DNA of 37,041 bases, taken from NCBI RefSeq assembly GCF_018613315.1, contig NZ_JAGGQL010000056.1:1-37041 (forward strand), written 5' to 3'. The notes under the pieces are model-generated. The model saw nothing but the letters and a program-made list of their open reading frames with translations. It had not been told where the DNA came from and did not search any database. Origin of the DNA: Bacillus sp. ISL-37. Its GTDB lineage: Bacteria > Bacillota > Bacilli > Bacillales > Cytobacillaceae. Positions 16,959 to 25,958 of the stretch are shown here, piece by piece (positions within the stretch are counted from its first letter, which is position 1; each line of letters begins with the position of its first letter). The position numbers and the translations under genes are program-made.

Positions 16959-16994
16959 ATCCCCCTATTACCTCACCCCTCAAATAGACAAAAT

Positions 16995-17025
16995 AAAAAA
17001 TCTACCTTTGTATGGTAGATTTTTT
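16995..17025 (-). terminator. Terminator of the second (app-like) transporter operon
   Basis: Stem AAAAAATCTACC (16995-17006) / GGTAGATTTTTT (17014-17025), 12 bp and perfect, giving a T-run on both strands. The 3' arm overlaps the stop codon of the C-type permease gene. Confidence 0.9.
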
Positions 17026-17932
17026 AACGGCGTGATCTTGGATTCAATGCATCTTTTAGACCTTCACCTACGAAGTTGATTGACAAGATCGTGAGTGTAA
17101 TGGCAAGTGCTGGTGGAATCCAGATCCACGGCTTTCCTTGTAATACGTCTGGTTCATTCGCGAATGCTAGCATGTTACCCCAAGATGGAATCTCAGAAGG
17201 TACACCGAATCCTAAGAAGCTTAGTCCTGTTTCTGCGACAATCATGGAAGCGAACAGGATTGTTGCCTGTACGATGATTGTTGAAAGGACGTTCGGCAGT
17301 AAATGCTTTGTGATTACTTTGAATGGTGAGCATCCGATTGAGATGGAAGCCAGAATGTATTCATTTTCCTTCTCTGCTAAAATCTTGCTTCGGACAATCC
17401 TTGCTACCCCACCCCAGCTCAGCAAGCTGATAACCATGATCAGGATAACTAAACCATTGACTTTACCATGGAAAATTGTAGCCAATACGATAACGAAAAC
17501 CAGGAATGGAAAGTTCAAGACGAAGTCAGTGAAACGCATAAGCATGCTGTCAACGATTCCGCCGAAGTATCCTGCGATCGATCCTACAATTGTTCCAAAA
17601 ATGATTACGAATAATGTACAGCTAATTCCGACTAAGAGTGATACCCTTCCGCCGTATAACAATCTGGTAAAAACGTCACGCCCGTTTTTGTCCGTTCCCA
17701 GCCAGTGCTCTGCAGATGGCTTTAAGGACATAGAGCCAATATTGATTTTTGTGATATCTGTTGTTGTAATATATGGAGCCAGGAAAGAGACAATCATTAC
17801 GAATAACAAGAAGATCAAGCTTGTCATCGCCAACTTGTTCTTCACAAATTTTCTTCTAGCGATGGCCCAAGGAGACATGCCTTTTTCCGGCTTCAGGTTT
17901 ATCTGTGTATTATTTGCTGTAGAAACTTCCAT
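17024..17932 (-). CDS. Peptide ABC transporter permease (OppC/AppC type), operon 2
   Basis: 302 aa inner-membrane permease. Six helices; the hallmark GTDKNGRDVFTRLLYGGRVSL follows the first helix and loop. The EAA loop is ASISIGCSPFKVITKHLLPN, and it ends GEGLKDALNPRSRR. The ATG at 17932 is preferred: the preceding B-type gene's stop codon runs straight into AAGGAGG, and this ATG has normal spacing, whereas an ATG two codons earlier directly abuts the Shine-Dalgarno sequence. Last gene of a D-F-A-B-C operon resembling B. subtilis appDFABC in order, but its binding protein is not the AppA orthologue. Imported peptide class unknown. Confidence 0.9.
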   Translation of the reverse strand: MEVSTANNTQINLKPEKGMSPWAIARRKFVKNKLAMTSLIFLLFVMIVSFLAPYITTTDITKINIGSMSLKPSAEHWLGTDKNGRDVFTRLLYGGRVSLLVGISCTLFVIIFGTIVGSIAGYFGGIVDSMLMRFTDFVLNFPFLVFVIVLATIFHGKVNGLVILIMVISLLSWGGVARIVRSKILAEKENEYILASISIGCSPFKVITKHLLPNVLSTIIVQATILFASMIVAETGLSFLGFGVPSEIPSWGNMLAFANEPDVLQGKPWIWIPPALAITLTILSINFVGEGLKDALNPRSRR

Positions 17933-17943
17933 AGCCATCCTCC

Positions 17944-18909
17944 TTAATCAAGCCTGATCCTTGGATCAACAATTCCGTATAGAATATCTGCAACCAGGTT
18001 ACCAAACAGTGTCAAGAACGAGAACATCATTGTCAAGGTCATTAAGACTGGATAGTCTCTTTGGCTGACAGAGTTCAAGAATAATTGACCGATTCCCGGA
18101 TAAGTGAAAATCGTTTCTGTGATGATCGCTCCACCGACCAACGCTACGATATCAAAACCAAGGAATGTAATCAGCGGGATGATTGAATTGCGCAAAATAT
18201 GCTGATTGTAAATTTTCTTTTCAGGTGTTCCTTTTGCTCGTGCCGTTCTTACAAAATCCTTACGGCTGTTTTCTATAATGTCATTACGCAGGAATTGCGT
18301 ATAGCTTGCAGTACTCAATAAACCTAATACAAGTGCTGGTAAGAAAACATGATGAATTCGGCTTAACCAATATGCAGCTGTACCTTCTGTTGTGGAAATA
18401 TCCACGGAACCGTTTGAAGGGAACCAGCCTAAATTAAATGAGAAGAAATAGATGGCGAATACCCCTGCAACGAATGAAGGGAGGGCCAACCCAATATAGT
18501 TTGCGGTACCTATGACATTATCACCAATTGTATATGGCTTCCTTCCGGCATAAATACCCATGATAAACGCTAGAACATATGTGATTAGTATACTTGAAAA
18601 ACCTAGAAATATCGTATTTGGCAGACGTTCGCCAATGATTTCACTCGCCGGGATTTTATAACGGGTTGATTTCCCGAAATCTCCCTGCATGAAGTTCGTA
18701 ATCCATGTAAAATATTGAATATGGACAGGGTCATTGTAACCAAGCTTCTCGCGCATCTCTGCTATGTATGCCGGATCCGTATTGTTCGGATCGATTTCCC
18801 CACTAAGTGAGTCCCCTGGCATAAGTTTCGCCAGGGAAAACACAACAATGGAGATAAGGAAAAGCATAGGAATCATGCCGAGTATGCGACGTAAACTGTA
18901 TTTAAGCAT
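17944..18909 (-). CDS. Peptide ABC transporter permease (OppB/AppB type), operon 2
   Basis: 321 aa permease, six membrane helices. It starts MLKYSLRRILGMIPMLFLI, has LAKLMPGDSL after helix 1, the periplasmic YNDPVHIQYFTWITNFMQGDFG segment, the EAA loop RAKGTPEKKIYNQHILRNSIIP, and ends with the B-type signature ILYGIVDPRIRLD. The ATG at 18909 gives 7-base spacing to AAGGAG; an ATG two codons upstream lies right against it. It is separated from the binding-protein gene by only about 37 bases with no hairpin, unlike the opp and app operons. Confidence 0.91.
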   Translation of the reverse strand: MLKYSLRRILGMIPMLFLISIVVFSLAKLMPGDSLSGEIDPNNTDPAYIAEMREKLGYNDPVHIQYFTWITNFMQGDFGKSTRYKIPASEIIGERLPNTIFLGFSSILITYVLAFIMGIYAGRKPYTIGDNVIGTANYIGLALPSFVAGVFAIYFFSFNLGWFPSNGSVDISTTEGTAAYWLSRIHHVFLPALVLGLLSTASYTQFLRNDIIENSRKDFVRTARAKGTPEKKIYNQHILRNSIIPLITFLGFDIVALVGGAIITETIFTYPGIGQLFLNSVSQRDYPVLMTLTMMFSFLTLFGNLVADILYGIVDPRIRLD

Positions 18910-18946
18910 ATGCATTCTCCTTAACTGAGTAGGTGGGATTTAATGA

Positions 18947-20668
18947 TTATTGCTTGATCCACCATTCATGAGGTGAGTTAGAACCAGAAACGTCGAATTT
19001 CACACCTTGAACGCGCTTAGAAACAGCCATAACTTCTTCTAGCTCAAGGATTGGAAGTGATGGTACTTCTTCGTTGAAAATCTTCTGCCAATCAGCATAA
19101 AGCTGTGCACGCTTTTCAGTGTCAGTTCCAACTACTTCTAGGTCTACAGCATCTTCAAGAAGCTTTTGAGCATCTTCATTTACCCAACGAGGGTAGTTCC
19201 AAACAGATTCAATACCCCAAAGTGGTAGTGGATCTGGATCTGCTCCAGTTCCCCATCCGCCATAGAATACTTCTAGAGCTGGATCGTCTTTTTCAAGTTG
19301 ATCATAGTAAAGGTTAACGTCAGTCATTTGAAGCTCAGATTTCAAACCAACTTCTTCCCAGTACTGAGTCATAGCTTTTGCACGTGCTTCGAATGTTGGG
19401 TTACCAGTAGCATAGTGAGAGAACTTTACTGTGAACTTTTCACCTTTAGGATCTTCACGGAATCCGTCTCCATCTTTATCTACGTAACCAGCTTTATCAA
19501 GAATTTCTTTCGCTTTTTCTGGGTTGTATTCGTATTGTACAGGCATATCTTTGTTATCTGCAGCAATCCAGTGTGAAGATGGGATTGGACGGTTCAACGG
19601 CTTTCCTAGTCCGCTGAAGAACGCATCTACCCACTCTTGACGGTTGATTGCGAATAGCATAGCCTGACGCAATTCTTTATTTGCATACTTGTCTTTATCC
19701 ATTACGTTTTTCTTGCCATCGTACTTACCAAGCTTGAAGCCAATGTAGTAGTAAGATAAGCCAGGGAATCTTACAACTTCTACGTTATCAAGTGCTTCGA
19801 TTTCTGGAAGAACTGTTGGGTGGAATGGTGTCATGTCAAGAGATCCATTCTTAAGTTCTCCAGTAGTCAGAGAAGAATCGATAACTTTAACTACGATCTT
19901 ATCTAAGTGAGGAGCGCCTTTCCAGTAGTTTTCGTTCTTAACTAGTTCTACTGATTCACCAGGGATAACTTTTGCAACTTTGAATGGTCCAGTTCCTACA
20001 GGCTTAGTACGAACCTGCTCAGAAGCAGCCATGTCTTTAGGGTCGATTCCTTCGAATTCTTTGCGAGAAAGAGGGTAAGCCCAGACGTTCTCAAGGTTGT
20101 TTACGCGAGCTTTGTCAAAAGTGATTTTTAAAGTATAGTCATCAACTACTTCAAGACCAGCAATCTTGTCAGCCTTTCCTTCGTTGAAGTCCTTAGCACC
20201 TTCGATTGTGTTAACGTTAGACCAGCGCTGGTGTTCTCCACCAAGAGTAGCGATTGTTTCAAGAGCGAATACCCAGTCATGAACTGTTAGTTCTTCGCCA
20301 TTGTGCCATTTTACGCCTTTTTCAAATGTGAATGTGAAAACCTTGTTGTCATCAGTAGTCCAGCTAGCGATGTTTGGTTCTGCTTTAAGGTTTTCATCAT
20401 AGTCGATCAATGCATCGTCGAAGAATGCGATGATATCATCGTCTCCATCAGCATCGTAGAAGTTCCAGTTCAAAAGGCCTTTGAATTCAGAACTTAAAGC
20501 GTAAGTCAATGTACCGCCGTCTTGCGGTCCTGTTTCTTCTGCTGCGTTGTCCTTGTCGTCTTCTTTTGGATCAGTTGTCGTCTTTTTTGTGTCTCCTCCG
20601 CTGCACGCAGCAAGGAATGTTGATAAAACCAATACTAGCATAGCTAGCCAAAGCAATGGTTTCTTCAT
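18947..20668 (-). CDS. Peptide-binding lipoprotein, operon 2
   Basis: SBP family 5 solute-binding lipoprotein, 573 aa. Signal peptide with lipobox L-A-A-C, lipidated Cys22, then a Thr/Asp/Glu-rich linker. The family signature region is FTFEKGVKWHNGEELTVHDW. It ends SNSPHEWWIKQ. It differs clearly from both OppA and AppA in this window (different substrate-site surroundings such as FYDADGDDDIIAFF), so a different peptide preference is likely but not deducible. The ribosome binding site is an unusual run of six Gs nine bases upstream of the ATG. Third gene of the D-F-A-B-C operon, 44 bases after the F-type ATPase gene. Confidence 0.9.
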   Translation of the reverse strand: MKKPLLWLAMLVLVLSTFLAACSGGDTKKTTTDPKEDDKDNAAEETGPQDGGTLTYALSSEFKGLLNWNFYDADGDDDIIAFFDDALIDYDENLKAEPNIASWTTDDNKVFTFTFEKGVKWHNGEELTVHDWVFALETIATLGGEHQRWSNVNTIEGAKDFNEGKADKIAGLEVVDDYTLKITFDKARVNNLENVWAYPLSRKEFEGIDPKDMAASEQVRTKPVGTGPFKVAKVIPGESVELVKNENYWKGAPHLDKIVVKVIDSSLTTGELKNGSLDMTPFHPTVLPEIEALDNVEVVRFPGLSYYYIGFKLGKYDGKKNVMDKDKYANKELRQAMLFAINRQEWVDAFFSGLGKPLNRPIPSSHWIAADNKDMPVQYEYNPEKAKEILDKAGYVDKDGDGFREDPKGEKFTVKFSHYATGNPTFEARAKAMTQYWEEVGLKSELQMTDVNLYYDQLEKDDPALEVFYGGWGTGADPDPLPLWGIESVWNYPRWVNEDAQKLLEDAVDLEVVGTDTEKRAQLYADWQKIFNEEVPSLPILELEEVMAVSKRVQGVKFDVSGSNSPHEWWIKQ

Positions 20669-20712
20669 GGTTTTCCCCCCGTTTTTCTTATATTATTGTA
20701 AAAATTATTGCC

Positions 20713-21699
20713 CTAGTAAAGGTGGCAAGCAACTCGGTGTCCTGGCTTCACCTCCTTTAAAGCTGGCTTCACTTGAGAACACTCTGCCATCGCAGCTGGG
20801 CAGCGCGGATGGAATGGACATCCTGTCGGAGGATTCAATGGACTTGGAACATCTCCTTCAAGTACGATCCTTTCCTTCTTCCTGCGCGGATCCGGCATTG
20901 GAATGGCTGAGATTAAAGCCTGTGTATATGGGTGGAGCGGCTCAGCATACATGCTGTTGCGATCAGCAATTTCTACCATATTGCCGAGATACATTACGCC
21001 GATCCGGTCACTCATATGCTTAACGACACTAAGGTCATGAGCGATAAATAAGAAAGTCAGGTCAAACTCCTTCTGAAGCTCCTTCAAAAGATTGAGAACC
21101 TGGGACTGCACGGATACGTCCAGTGCTGATACCGGCTCATCTGCGATGATAAGCTTCGGTCGGAGCGCCAGCGCCCTTGCAATGCCGATTCTTTGTCTCT
21201 GCCCGCCTGAAAATTCATGGGCATATTTATAGTAAGCATCTTCAGGAAGACCAACTTTTGTTAATAAATCCATTACTTCATCTTTAAGGTCCTTCAGGCT
21301 CGCATTCTTGAAGTTCCTGATAGGTTCTGAAACAATGTCCCCAACCATTTGCATCGGGTTAAGTGAAGCATAAGGATCCTGGAAGACCATCTGGATATCC
21401 TGGCGGATCGCCTGGAGCGTCTTGCCTCTTAGTTTAGTGATATCCTTGCCTTCAAAGATAATTTCACCATCTGTTGCATTCAGCAGGCGGATGATTGTCC
21501 TGCCTGTTGTAGATTTACCGCAGCCTGATTCTCCTACAAGTCCCAATGTCTCACCCTTTTTAATTTCGAATGATACATCATCGACAGCCTTGACATTGCC
21601 GACTGTACGGCGGAAAAAGCCACCTTTTACAGGATAGTAGGTTTTCAGATTCCTAATTTCCAGCAAATTCTCTTTTTCTACTAAAGTTGTATTGCTCAT
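20713..21699 (-). CDS. Peptide ABC transporter ATPase (OppF/AppF type), operon 2
   Basis: 328 aa ATPase. Walker A GESGCGKS (56-63), Q-loop [12 protein letters not shown], signature SGGQRQR (164-170), Walker B LIIADEP (183-189), H-loop IAHDLS. The C-terminal oligopeptide-transporter domain has the cysteine motif GCPFHPRCPAAMAEC. Its ATG overlaps the TAA of the D-type gene by one base (TAATG), so the two are translationally coupled. GAAGGGG is about 10 bases upstream. Confidence 0.93.
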   Translation of the reverse strand: MSNTTLVEKENLLEIRNLKTYYPVKGGFFRRTVGNVKAVDDVSFEIKKGETLGLVGESGCGKSTTGRTIIRLLNATDGEIIFEGKDITKLRGKTLQAIRQDIQMVFQDPYASLNPMQMVGDIVSEPIRNFKNASLKDLKDEVMDLLTKVGLPEDAYYKYAHEFSGGQRQRIGIARALALRPKLIIADEPVSALDVSVQSQVLNLLKELQKEFDLTFLFIAHDLSVVKHMSDRIGVMYLGNMVEIADRNSMYAEPLHPYTQALISAIPMPDPRRKKERIVLEGDVPSPLNPPTGCPFHPRCPAAMAECSQVKPALKEVKPGHRVACHLY

Positions 21700-22721
21700 T
21701 ATGCCTTAACCCCTTCTTTTGGCATACTTGCTTCATATAGAATGCACGCCACTTCATGCCCTTGCTCGACTTCTCCAAGCTGTGGAGTGATACTTGTACA
21801 CTCTGGCATTGCTTTCGGACAGCGGTTTGCGAATCGGCAACCAGTTGCCGGCATATTCTTAAGTGACGGGACAATCCCCTTGATCGAGCTTAATTCTTCT
21901 TTTTCCTCGTCCATTTTCGGAATGGCACCCATCATGAGTTCTGTATAAGGATGCTTAGGATTATAGAAAAGTGTATCGACATCAGCTCGTTCAACGATGC
22001 GGCCTGCGTACATTACGATGACTTCATCACACATCTCAGCAACAACGCCAAGGTCATGCGTAATCATGATAACTGACATATCATTTACTTCCTGTATACT
22101 CTTTAGCAAGTCGAGTATTTGGGCTTGTACTGTCACATCCAGCGCGGTAGTAGGCTCATCAGCGATCAACAATTTAGGCTGGTTAGCGATTGCCATCGCA
22201 ATCATGACCCTTTGTCTCATGCCGCCTGAAAGTTGGTGTGGATATTCATCCACGATTTTTTCAGGTCGTGATATACCAACGCTCTTCAACAGAGCAACAC
22301 TTTTTTGTCTAGCTTCTGCTTTGGAGATTTTCGTATGGTTGAACAATACTTCCTGCAGCTGGAATCCGATTGTGAAAACCGGGTTCATTGATGTCATCGG
22401 TTCCTGGAAGATCATTGAGATATCGCGTCCGCGGATTTTGTTCATTTCCTTCTCGGACATTTTTTCAAGGTGGACGCCTTCGAAAATGATTTCTCCACCT
22501 CTGATTTTGCCAACCCCTTTTGGAAGGAGCTGCATGACTGAAAGGCTCATTACCGATTTCCCGCACCCTGATTCGCCAACAACCCCGACAATCTGCCTTG
22601 GTTTGACAGCAAAACTGACCTTGTCTACAGCATTATAAAATTCACCATCGATATCAAAAGCTGTTTCAAGGTTCTTGACTTCTAGCAAAGGTGCATCTTT
22701 ATGTATTGAATAGTTGCTCAT
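21699..22721 (-). CDS. Peptide ABC transporter ATPase (OppD/AppD type), operon 2
   Basis: 340 aa ATPase. Walker A GESGCGKS (49-56), Q-loop IFQEPMTSMNP, signature SGGMRQR (165-171), Walker B LLIADEP (184-190), H-loop ITHDLG, and C-terminal cysteine motif GCRFANRCPKAMPEC. First gene of the second D-F-A-B-C operon, with GAAGGTG before the ATG. Its leader carries a promoter candidate and a CodY-like box. It lies where B. subtilis has appD (next to yjaZ), yet the true AppA orthologue is in the other cluster. Confidence 0.93.
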   Translation of the reverse strand: MSNYSIHKDAPLLEVKNLETAFDIDGEFYNAVDKVSFAVKPRQIVGVVGESGCGKSVMSLSVMQLLPKGVGKIRGGEIIFEGVHLEKMSEKEMNKIRGRDISMIFQEPMTSMNPVFTIGFQLQEVLFNHTKISKAEARQKSVALLKSVGISRPEKIVDEYPHQLSGGMRQRVMIAMAIANQPKLLIADEPTTALDVTVQAQILDLLKSIQEVNDMSVIMITHDLGVVAEMCDEVIVMYAGRIVERADVDTLFYNPKHPYTELMMGAIPKMDEEKEELSSIKGIVPSLKNMPATGCRFANRCPKAMPECTSITPQLGEVEQGHEVACILYEASMPKEGVKA

Positions 22722-22750
22722 TGGGACACCTTCTCACATTTAAATAATAA

Positions 22751-22765
22751 AATATTCTGCAAATT
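22751..22765 (-). promoter_or_regulatory. CodY-box-like operator of operon 2
   Basis: The minus-strand 15-mer AATTTGCAGAATATT matches AATTTTCWGAAAATT at 13 of 15 positions, the best match in the window. It lies just downstream of the predicted transcription start, the same geometry as the oppA box. Confidence 0.55.
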
Positions 22766-22782
22766 CGATATATTTTAATAAA

Positions 22783-22811
22783 ATGTTATTACAGATTTAT
22801 TACATTTGCAA
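22783..22811 (-). promoter_or_regulatory. Candidate sigma-A promoter of operon 2
   Basis: Minus strand TTGCAA (22806-22811), 17 bases, TAACAT (22783-22788), four of six matches in each box. Position and spacing fit transcription of the D-F-A-B-C operon. Confidence 0.5.
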
Positions 22812-22854
22812 TACTTTTTTTTCAATTGGGAAATTTATTATTTTTTAGAAATAA

Positions 22855-22883
22855 CAAAAAACCCGGTATTACAGGGTTTTTTT
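22855..22883 (-). terminator. Terminator downstream of the yjaZ-like gene
   Basis: AAAAAACCC (from about 22856) / GGGTTTTTTT (22873-22882), with GT/AC closing pairs and a short loop. Runs of A and T give T-tracts on both strands. Confidence 0.75.
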
Positions 22884-22894
22884 AGTTTTTATAT

Positions 22895-23548
22895 TTATTG
22901 AAATTTTATTAACTTTGTAAATTCAGTGGAAGGGATCTTAAACGATGCTTTTTCAGTAAAATATCCATGTTGTTTATATTGTTTTACAATTTCATAGCCA
23001 ATTGCATAGCCGAGAAGCGCAGGTCGGCCCCCTAATCCAAACAAAATTTCATCATGCTGACGATCTTCCCTCTGGATTAAGAGCTTCTCTTCAAGCTCTT
23101 TTTCCCAAAACTCAGCCAAAACTTTTGTCGAATATCGCCTGCTCCATTCTCCCGTATATTTTTCACCGCAATTTTCAGCGACTGCATGCTCGGCAAGACC
23201 TTCTAGAATAATAGAATCTAGGAGGGTGTATTCCGCCGGGTTTTTCTTTTGTGCCTGCATCCTGCATATATGGTGGTACTCGTGGACAAACAATGCTTCC
23301 AACTCTTTCTCATCGTTTATCGGAGTCAAGAAGAGAAACATTTTATCAATAAAAGATAGTCCGGATTTTCCTTTCCCTTCCCTCATTAACTTTGAATTCG
23401 ATTGATCCAGGGGAAAGATGAAGATTGGGATATCGGGGCCTTTCCATTTTCTTTTATACTTGTTGAAAATTTTTTCTGTCACTGACCAAAGCTTTCCTGC
23501 CTCCAGTTCTTCCAGTGTCTTCCTAGTTCTGCGGTCCGGCTTGTACAT
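22895..23548 (-). CDS. yjaZ: DUF2268 metalloprotease-like protein, N-terminally disrupted
   Basis: 217-residue open part of a yjaZ-like gene (DUF2268 putative zinc protease). The zinc motif H-E-x-x-H is present as HEYHH (His89, Glu90, His93 in this frame), followed by LLDSIILEGLAEHAV, where a Glu probably supplies the third ligand. The end, HDEILFGLGGRPALLGYAIGYEIV, is intact. The first ATG of this open part (23548) has no ribosome binding site. Family members continue about 45 residues further upstream. That sequence is present in the DNA but out of frame (see 23549-23683), so this copy may be inactive or poorly translated. It stands between two peptide-transporter operons; B. subtilis yjaZ is also next to app. 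Confidence 0.75.
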   Translation of the reverse strand: MYKPDRRTRKTLEELEAGKLWSVTEKIFNKYKRKWKGPDIPIFIFPLDQSNSKLMREGKGKSGLSFIDKMFLFLTPINDEKELEALFVHEYHHICRMQAQKKNPAEYTLLDSIILEGLAEHAVAENCGEKYTGEWSRRYSTKVLAEFWEKELEEKLLIQREDRQHDEILFGLGGRPALLGYAIGYEIVKQYKQHGYFTEKASFKIPSTEFTKLIKFQ

Positions 23549-23683
23549 GCCGAAGTTCTTTAAATAGCTGTATATTTTTTTTGAATCAACTTCACCTTCA
23601 AAATAATCAACCAGCTTTTCACATATCCGGTGTGGACTGTTGAATTCTGTTTCTAACCATTTATCAGTCCTGACTACCCCATC
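23549..23683 (-). pseudogene. yjaZ: Frameshifted N-terminal segment of the yjaZ-like gene
   Basis: An ATG at 23683 with an excellent GGAGGGAG ribosome binding site is followed by GGG and then TAG. One frame over, the DNA encodes V-V-R-T-D-K-W-L-E-T-E-F. After a run of three As (about 23651-23640 region) the original frame resumes with CEKLVDYFEGEVDSKKIYSY and joins the 217-residue part. The pattern fits one base lost in a G-run (four Gs where five would keep frame) and one base gained in an A-run about 35-40 bases later. The two indels compensate, but the intervening frame contains two TAG stops. Confidence 0.65.
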
Positions 23684-23772
23684 GCTCTCCCTCCGAAGAA
23701 ATCAATTTTTACAGCTATTCTATGAAAATAGCGGCCAATAGTTCTGGGATGCCTTAAAAATTTTCCCAACAT

Positions 23773-23805
23773 AAAAAAAAGCCAGGTTTCCCTGACTCAT
23801 TTTTT
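23773..23805 (-). terminator. Terminator of appDFABC
   Basis: Stem AGCCAGG (23780-23786) / CCTGACT (23791-23797) with one G-T pair and a four-base loop, followed on the minus strand by eight Ts. A T-run on the plus strand makes it potentially bidirectional. Confidence 0.82.
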
Positions 23806-23837
23806 AGCATGATTTACTCCTTGAAGAATTAAGACTG

Positions 23838-24752
23838 TTACTCATTTATCTTCGGGTCAAGTGCATCCCTGAGTCCATCGCCGACAAAGTTAAAACAAAT
23901 GACGGTCAGCAAAATCATTAATCCTGGTGCCAACGGGTACCACCAAGATTTTAATAAAATAGTGAAATTCTGTGCATCCTGGAGCATGTTTCCCCAACTT
24001 GCGTCCGGAGGCTGAATGCCCAGTCCCAAATAGCTCAATCCTGATTCAGCCAAAATGACATAGCCAACTGCCAATGTGGCTGAGACAATGATTGGACCCA
24101 TCGCATTCGGAAGAATATGCGAAAATATAATCGTATGTGTCCTGGTTCCGATCGTTTTTGATGCAAGGACAAATTCCCTAGACCTTAATGACAGGAATTC
24201 TCCCCTGACAAGACGTGCAGTAGTTGTCCAGCCTAGCAGCGCGAAGATTAAAATTAGCTTATCCACTCCTGGCTTGAAGATTGTGACTAGTGTAATCAAT
24301 AAGAAAATGGATGGGATTGATAGAATGATATCTACAAAACGCATGATAATAGCGTCAACAATCCCGCCAACATAACCAGCGACCGCTCCAAGAAACGTCC
24401 CGATTGTAATCGAGCCCAACACCGAAGCGAAACCGACCAATAGAGATATTCTTGCACCATATAAAAGCCTAGAAAAGACATCCCTGCCAAATCTGTCTGT
24501 CCCGAGCCAGTGGTCACTATTTGGCGGCTGCAATTTTAACAGCAAATTTTGTTTAGAAGGCGAGTACGGTGCGATTACCGGCGCTAAGAGAGCTGCCGAG
24601 ATAATGATGATTAAGAAAATCCCGCCAAAAATGGCAAGCTTGTTTTTGAAAAACTTTCTGACAATGATCCCGAGCATTGTGTCCCGCGAGGTTTTGATGC
24701 CATGCAAGTCAAGGCTGCCAGAAGTATTTCCAGCTAGATTTGTTTTTGCCAT
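23838..24752 (-). CDS. appC: Peptide ABC transporter permease AppC
   Basis: 304 aa permease with six helices. Cytoplasmic N-terminus, first helix [19 protein letters not shown], hallmark [25 protein letters not shown] loop [21 protein letters not shown]-terminus [21 protein letters not shown] precedes the ATG. It pairs with AppB, 12 bases upstream. Assigned to app because the cluster's binding protein is the AppA orthologue. Confidence 0.92.
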   Translation of the reverse strand: MAKTNLAGNTSGSLDLHGIKTSRDTMLGIIVRKFFKNKLAIFGGIFLIIIISAALLAPVIAPYSPSKQNLLLKLQPPNSDHWLGTDRFGRDVFSRLLYGARISLLVGFASVLGSITIGTFLGAVAGYVGGIVDAIIMRFVDIILSIPSIFLLITLVTIFKPGVDKLILIFALLGWTTTARLVRGEFLSLRSREFVLASKTIGTRTHTIIFSHILPNAMGPIIVSATLAVGYVILAESGLSYLGLGIQPPDASWGNMLQDAQNFTILLKSWWYPLAPGLMILLTVICFNFVGDGLRDALDPKINE

Positions 24753-24764
24753 GTTTACCTCCCC

Positions 24765-25715
24765 TTAATACTCGATCCTTGGATCAAAAATCGCGTAAAG
24801 TATATCGGCAATCAGATTTCCGATGACGACAAACACCGATGAAATTACGGTTAAACCCATAAGCACCGGATAGTCCCGCTGGAACGCGGAGTCTACGAAC
24901 AATAAGCCAATCCCTGGCCAAGTGAAGATTTTTTCAACAATGACAGCTCCTCCAATGAAGGAAGGAATCATCAAGCCGAAAATCGTGATGACCGGAATCA
25001 GGCCATTACGGAGGCCGTGCTTATAAATAACTTTGTTTTCTCTAAACCCTTTTGCTCTGGCAGTCCTCATATAATCCTGCTTTATGACTTCGAGCATGCT
25101 AGATCTCGTATACCTGGTCAATCCAGCCATATCGGCGGAAGCCAAAACAAATGCCGGCATGATTAAATGGTGTATCCTGTCCCATAAACTGAAAGGAGCG
25201 TTCAGTGTCGCTACTCCTCCAGTCGGGAACCAGTTGTTCTGTACCGCAAAGACCATAATTAAAATCAGGCCAAGGAAGAAGTTTGGTGTTGCTACTCCAA
25301 GAAATGATGTGACTGTTACTGAATAATCCAGTTTAGAATACGGTCGCGTGGCCGAAATGACTCCAAATGGAATCGAAATCAATATCGCCAGGATTGTTGA
25401 AACGACCATCAGTAAAATCGTATTAGGCATCCTGTTCATGATCATTTCAATTACCGGAACACCTTTGCGGATAAGCGATGTACCAAAGTCACCCTGGAGC
25501 ATGGCTCCCAGCCACTTTAAGTACTGAATATGGACAGGATCGTTAAGCCCGTACCTTTCCATGAACCTTTCCTTATCAGCCGGCCTGATCGTCGGATCCA
25601 TCATCAGGCTGGCAGGATCACCGGGAGCTAGCTTCATGATTGCAAAGGATACAATCGTAATCCCCAGCAGCAAAGGAATGGCCATCAGTATTCGGCGAAT
25701 GATATAAGATAGCAT
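24765..25715 (-). CDS. appB: Peptide ABC transporter permease AppB
   Basis: 316 aa permease. It begins MLSYIIRRILMAIPLLLGIT, followed by MKLAPGDPASLMMDPTIRP. It has the periplasmic YGLNDPVHIQYLKWLGAMLQG, the EAA loop RAKGFRENKVIYKHGLRNGLIP, and the terminal signature ADILYAIFDPRIEY. AAAGGAG lies 7-8 bases before the ATG. A 243-base gap containing a strong GC-rich hairpin separates it from appA, so it is probably expressed at a lower level than the binding protein. Confidence 0.93.
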   Translation of the reverse strand: MLSYIIRRILMAIPLLLGITIVSFAIMKLAPGDPASLMMDPTIRPADKERFMERYGLNDPVHIQYLKWLGAMLQGDFGTSLIRKGVPVIEMIMNRMPNTILLMVVSTILAILISIPFGVISATRPYSKLDYSVTVTSFLGVATPNFFLGLILIMVFAVQNNWFPTGGVATLNAPFSLWDRIHHLIMPAFVLASADMAGLTRYTRSSMLEVIKQDYMRTARAKGFRENKVIYKHGLRNGLIPVITIFGLMIPSFIGGAVIVEKIFTWPGIGLLFVDSAFQRDYPVLMGLTVISSVFVVIGNLIADILYAIFDPRIEY

Positions 25716-25905
25716 GGCAATTCTCCTTTTAAAGTGAAGAGGTTTATATTAACTTCGTATATATTTTTAAATCAGCGTCCCTGTGGATGCTTCTTTCTTC
25801 TGCTAAACCTGGAAGGACATCAATCTCGTAAACTTTGGATCGCGACGTTGAAAATATCTATATTAATGACTCGCAAAGTCTTTTTTTTCATGATTCAAAG
25901 TTCGA

Positions 25906-25931
25906 GAGGGAAGGGAATCCACCCTTCCCTC
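25906..25931 (-). terminator. Intercistronic hairpin between appA and appB
   Basis: The perfect 10-bp stem GAGGGAAGGG (25906-25915) / CCCTTCCCTC (25922-25931) with a six-base loop lies about 30 bases after the appA stop codon. On the minus strand no T-run follows, so it is more likely a 3'-end stabilising or processing hairpin than a full terminator. Confidence 0.7.
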
Positions 25932-25958
25932 CCATACAGATGTTGTGGGTTAAAAAAC

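Noticed and set aside
17076-17957. 293-codon plus-strand open frame
   Set aside because: Antisense shadow of the conserved C-type permease gene, with no family features.
21997-22638. 213-codon plus-strand open frame
   Set aside because: Antisense to the conserved D-type ATPase gene of operon 2.
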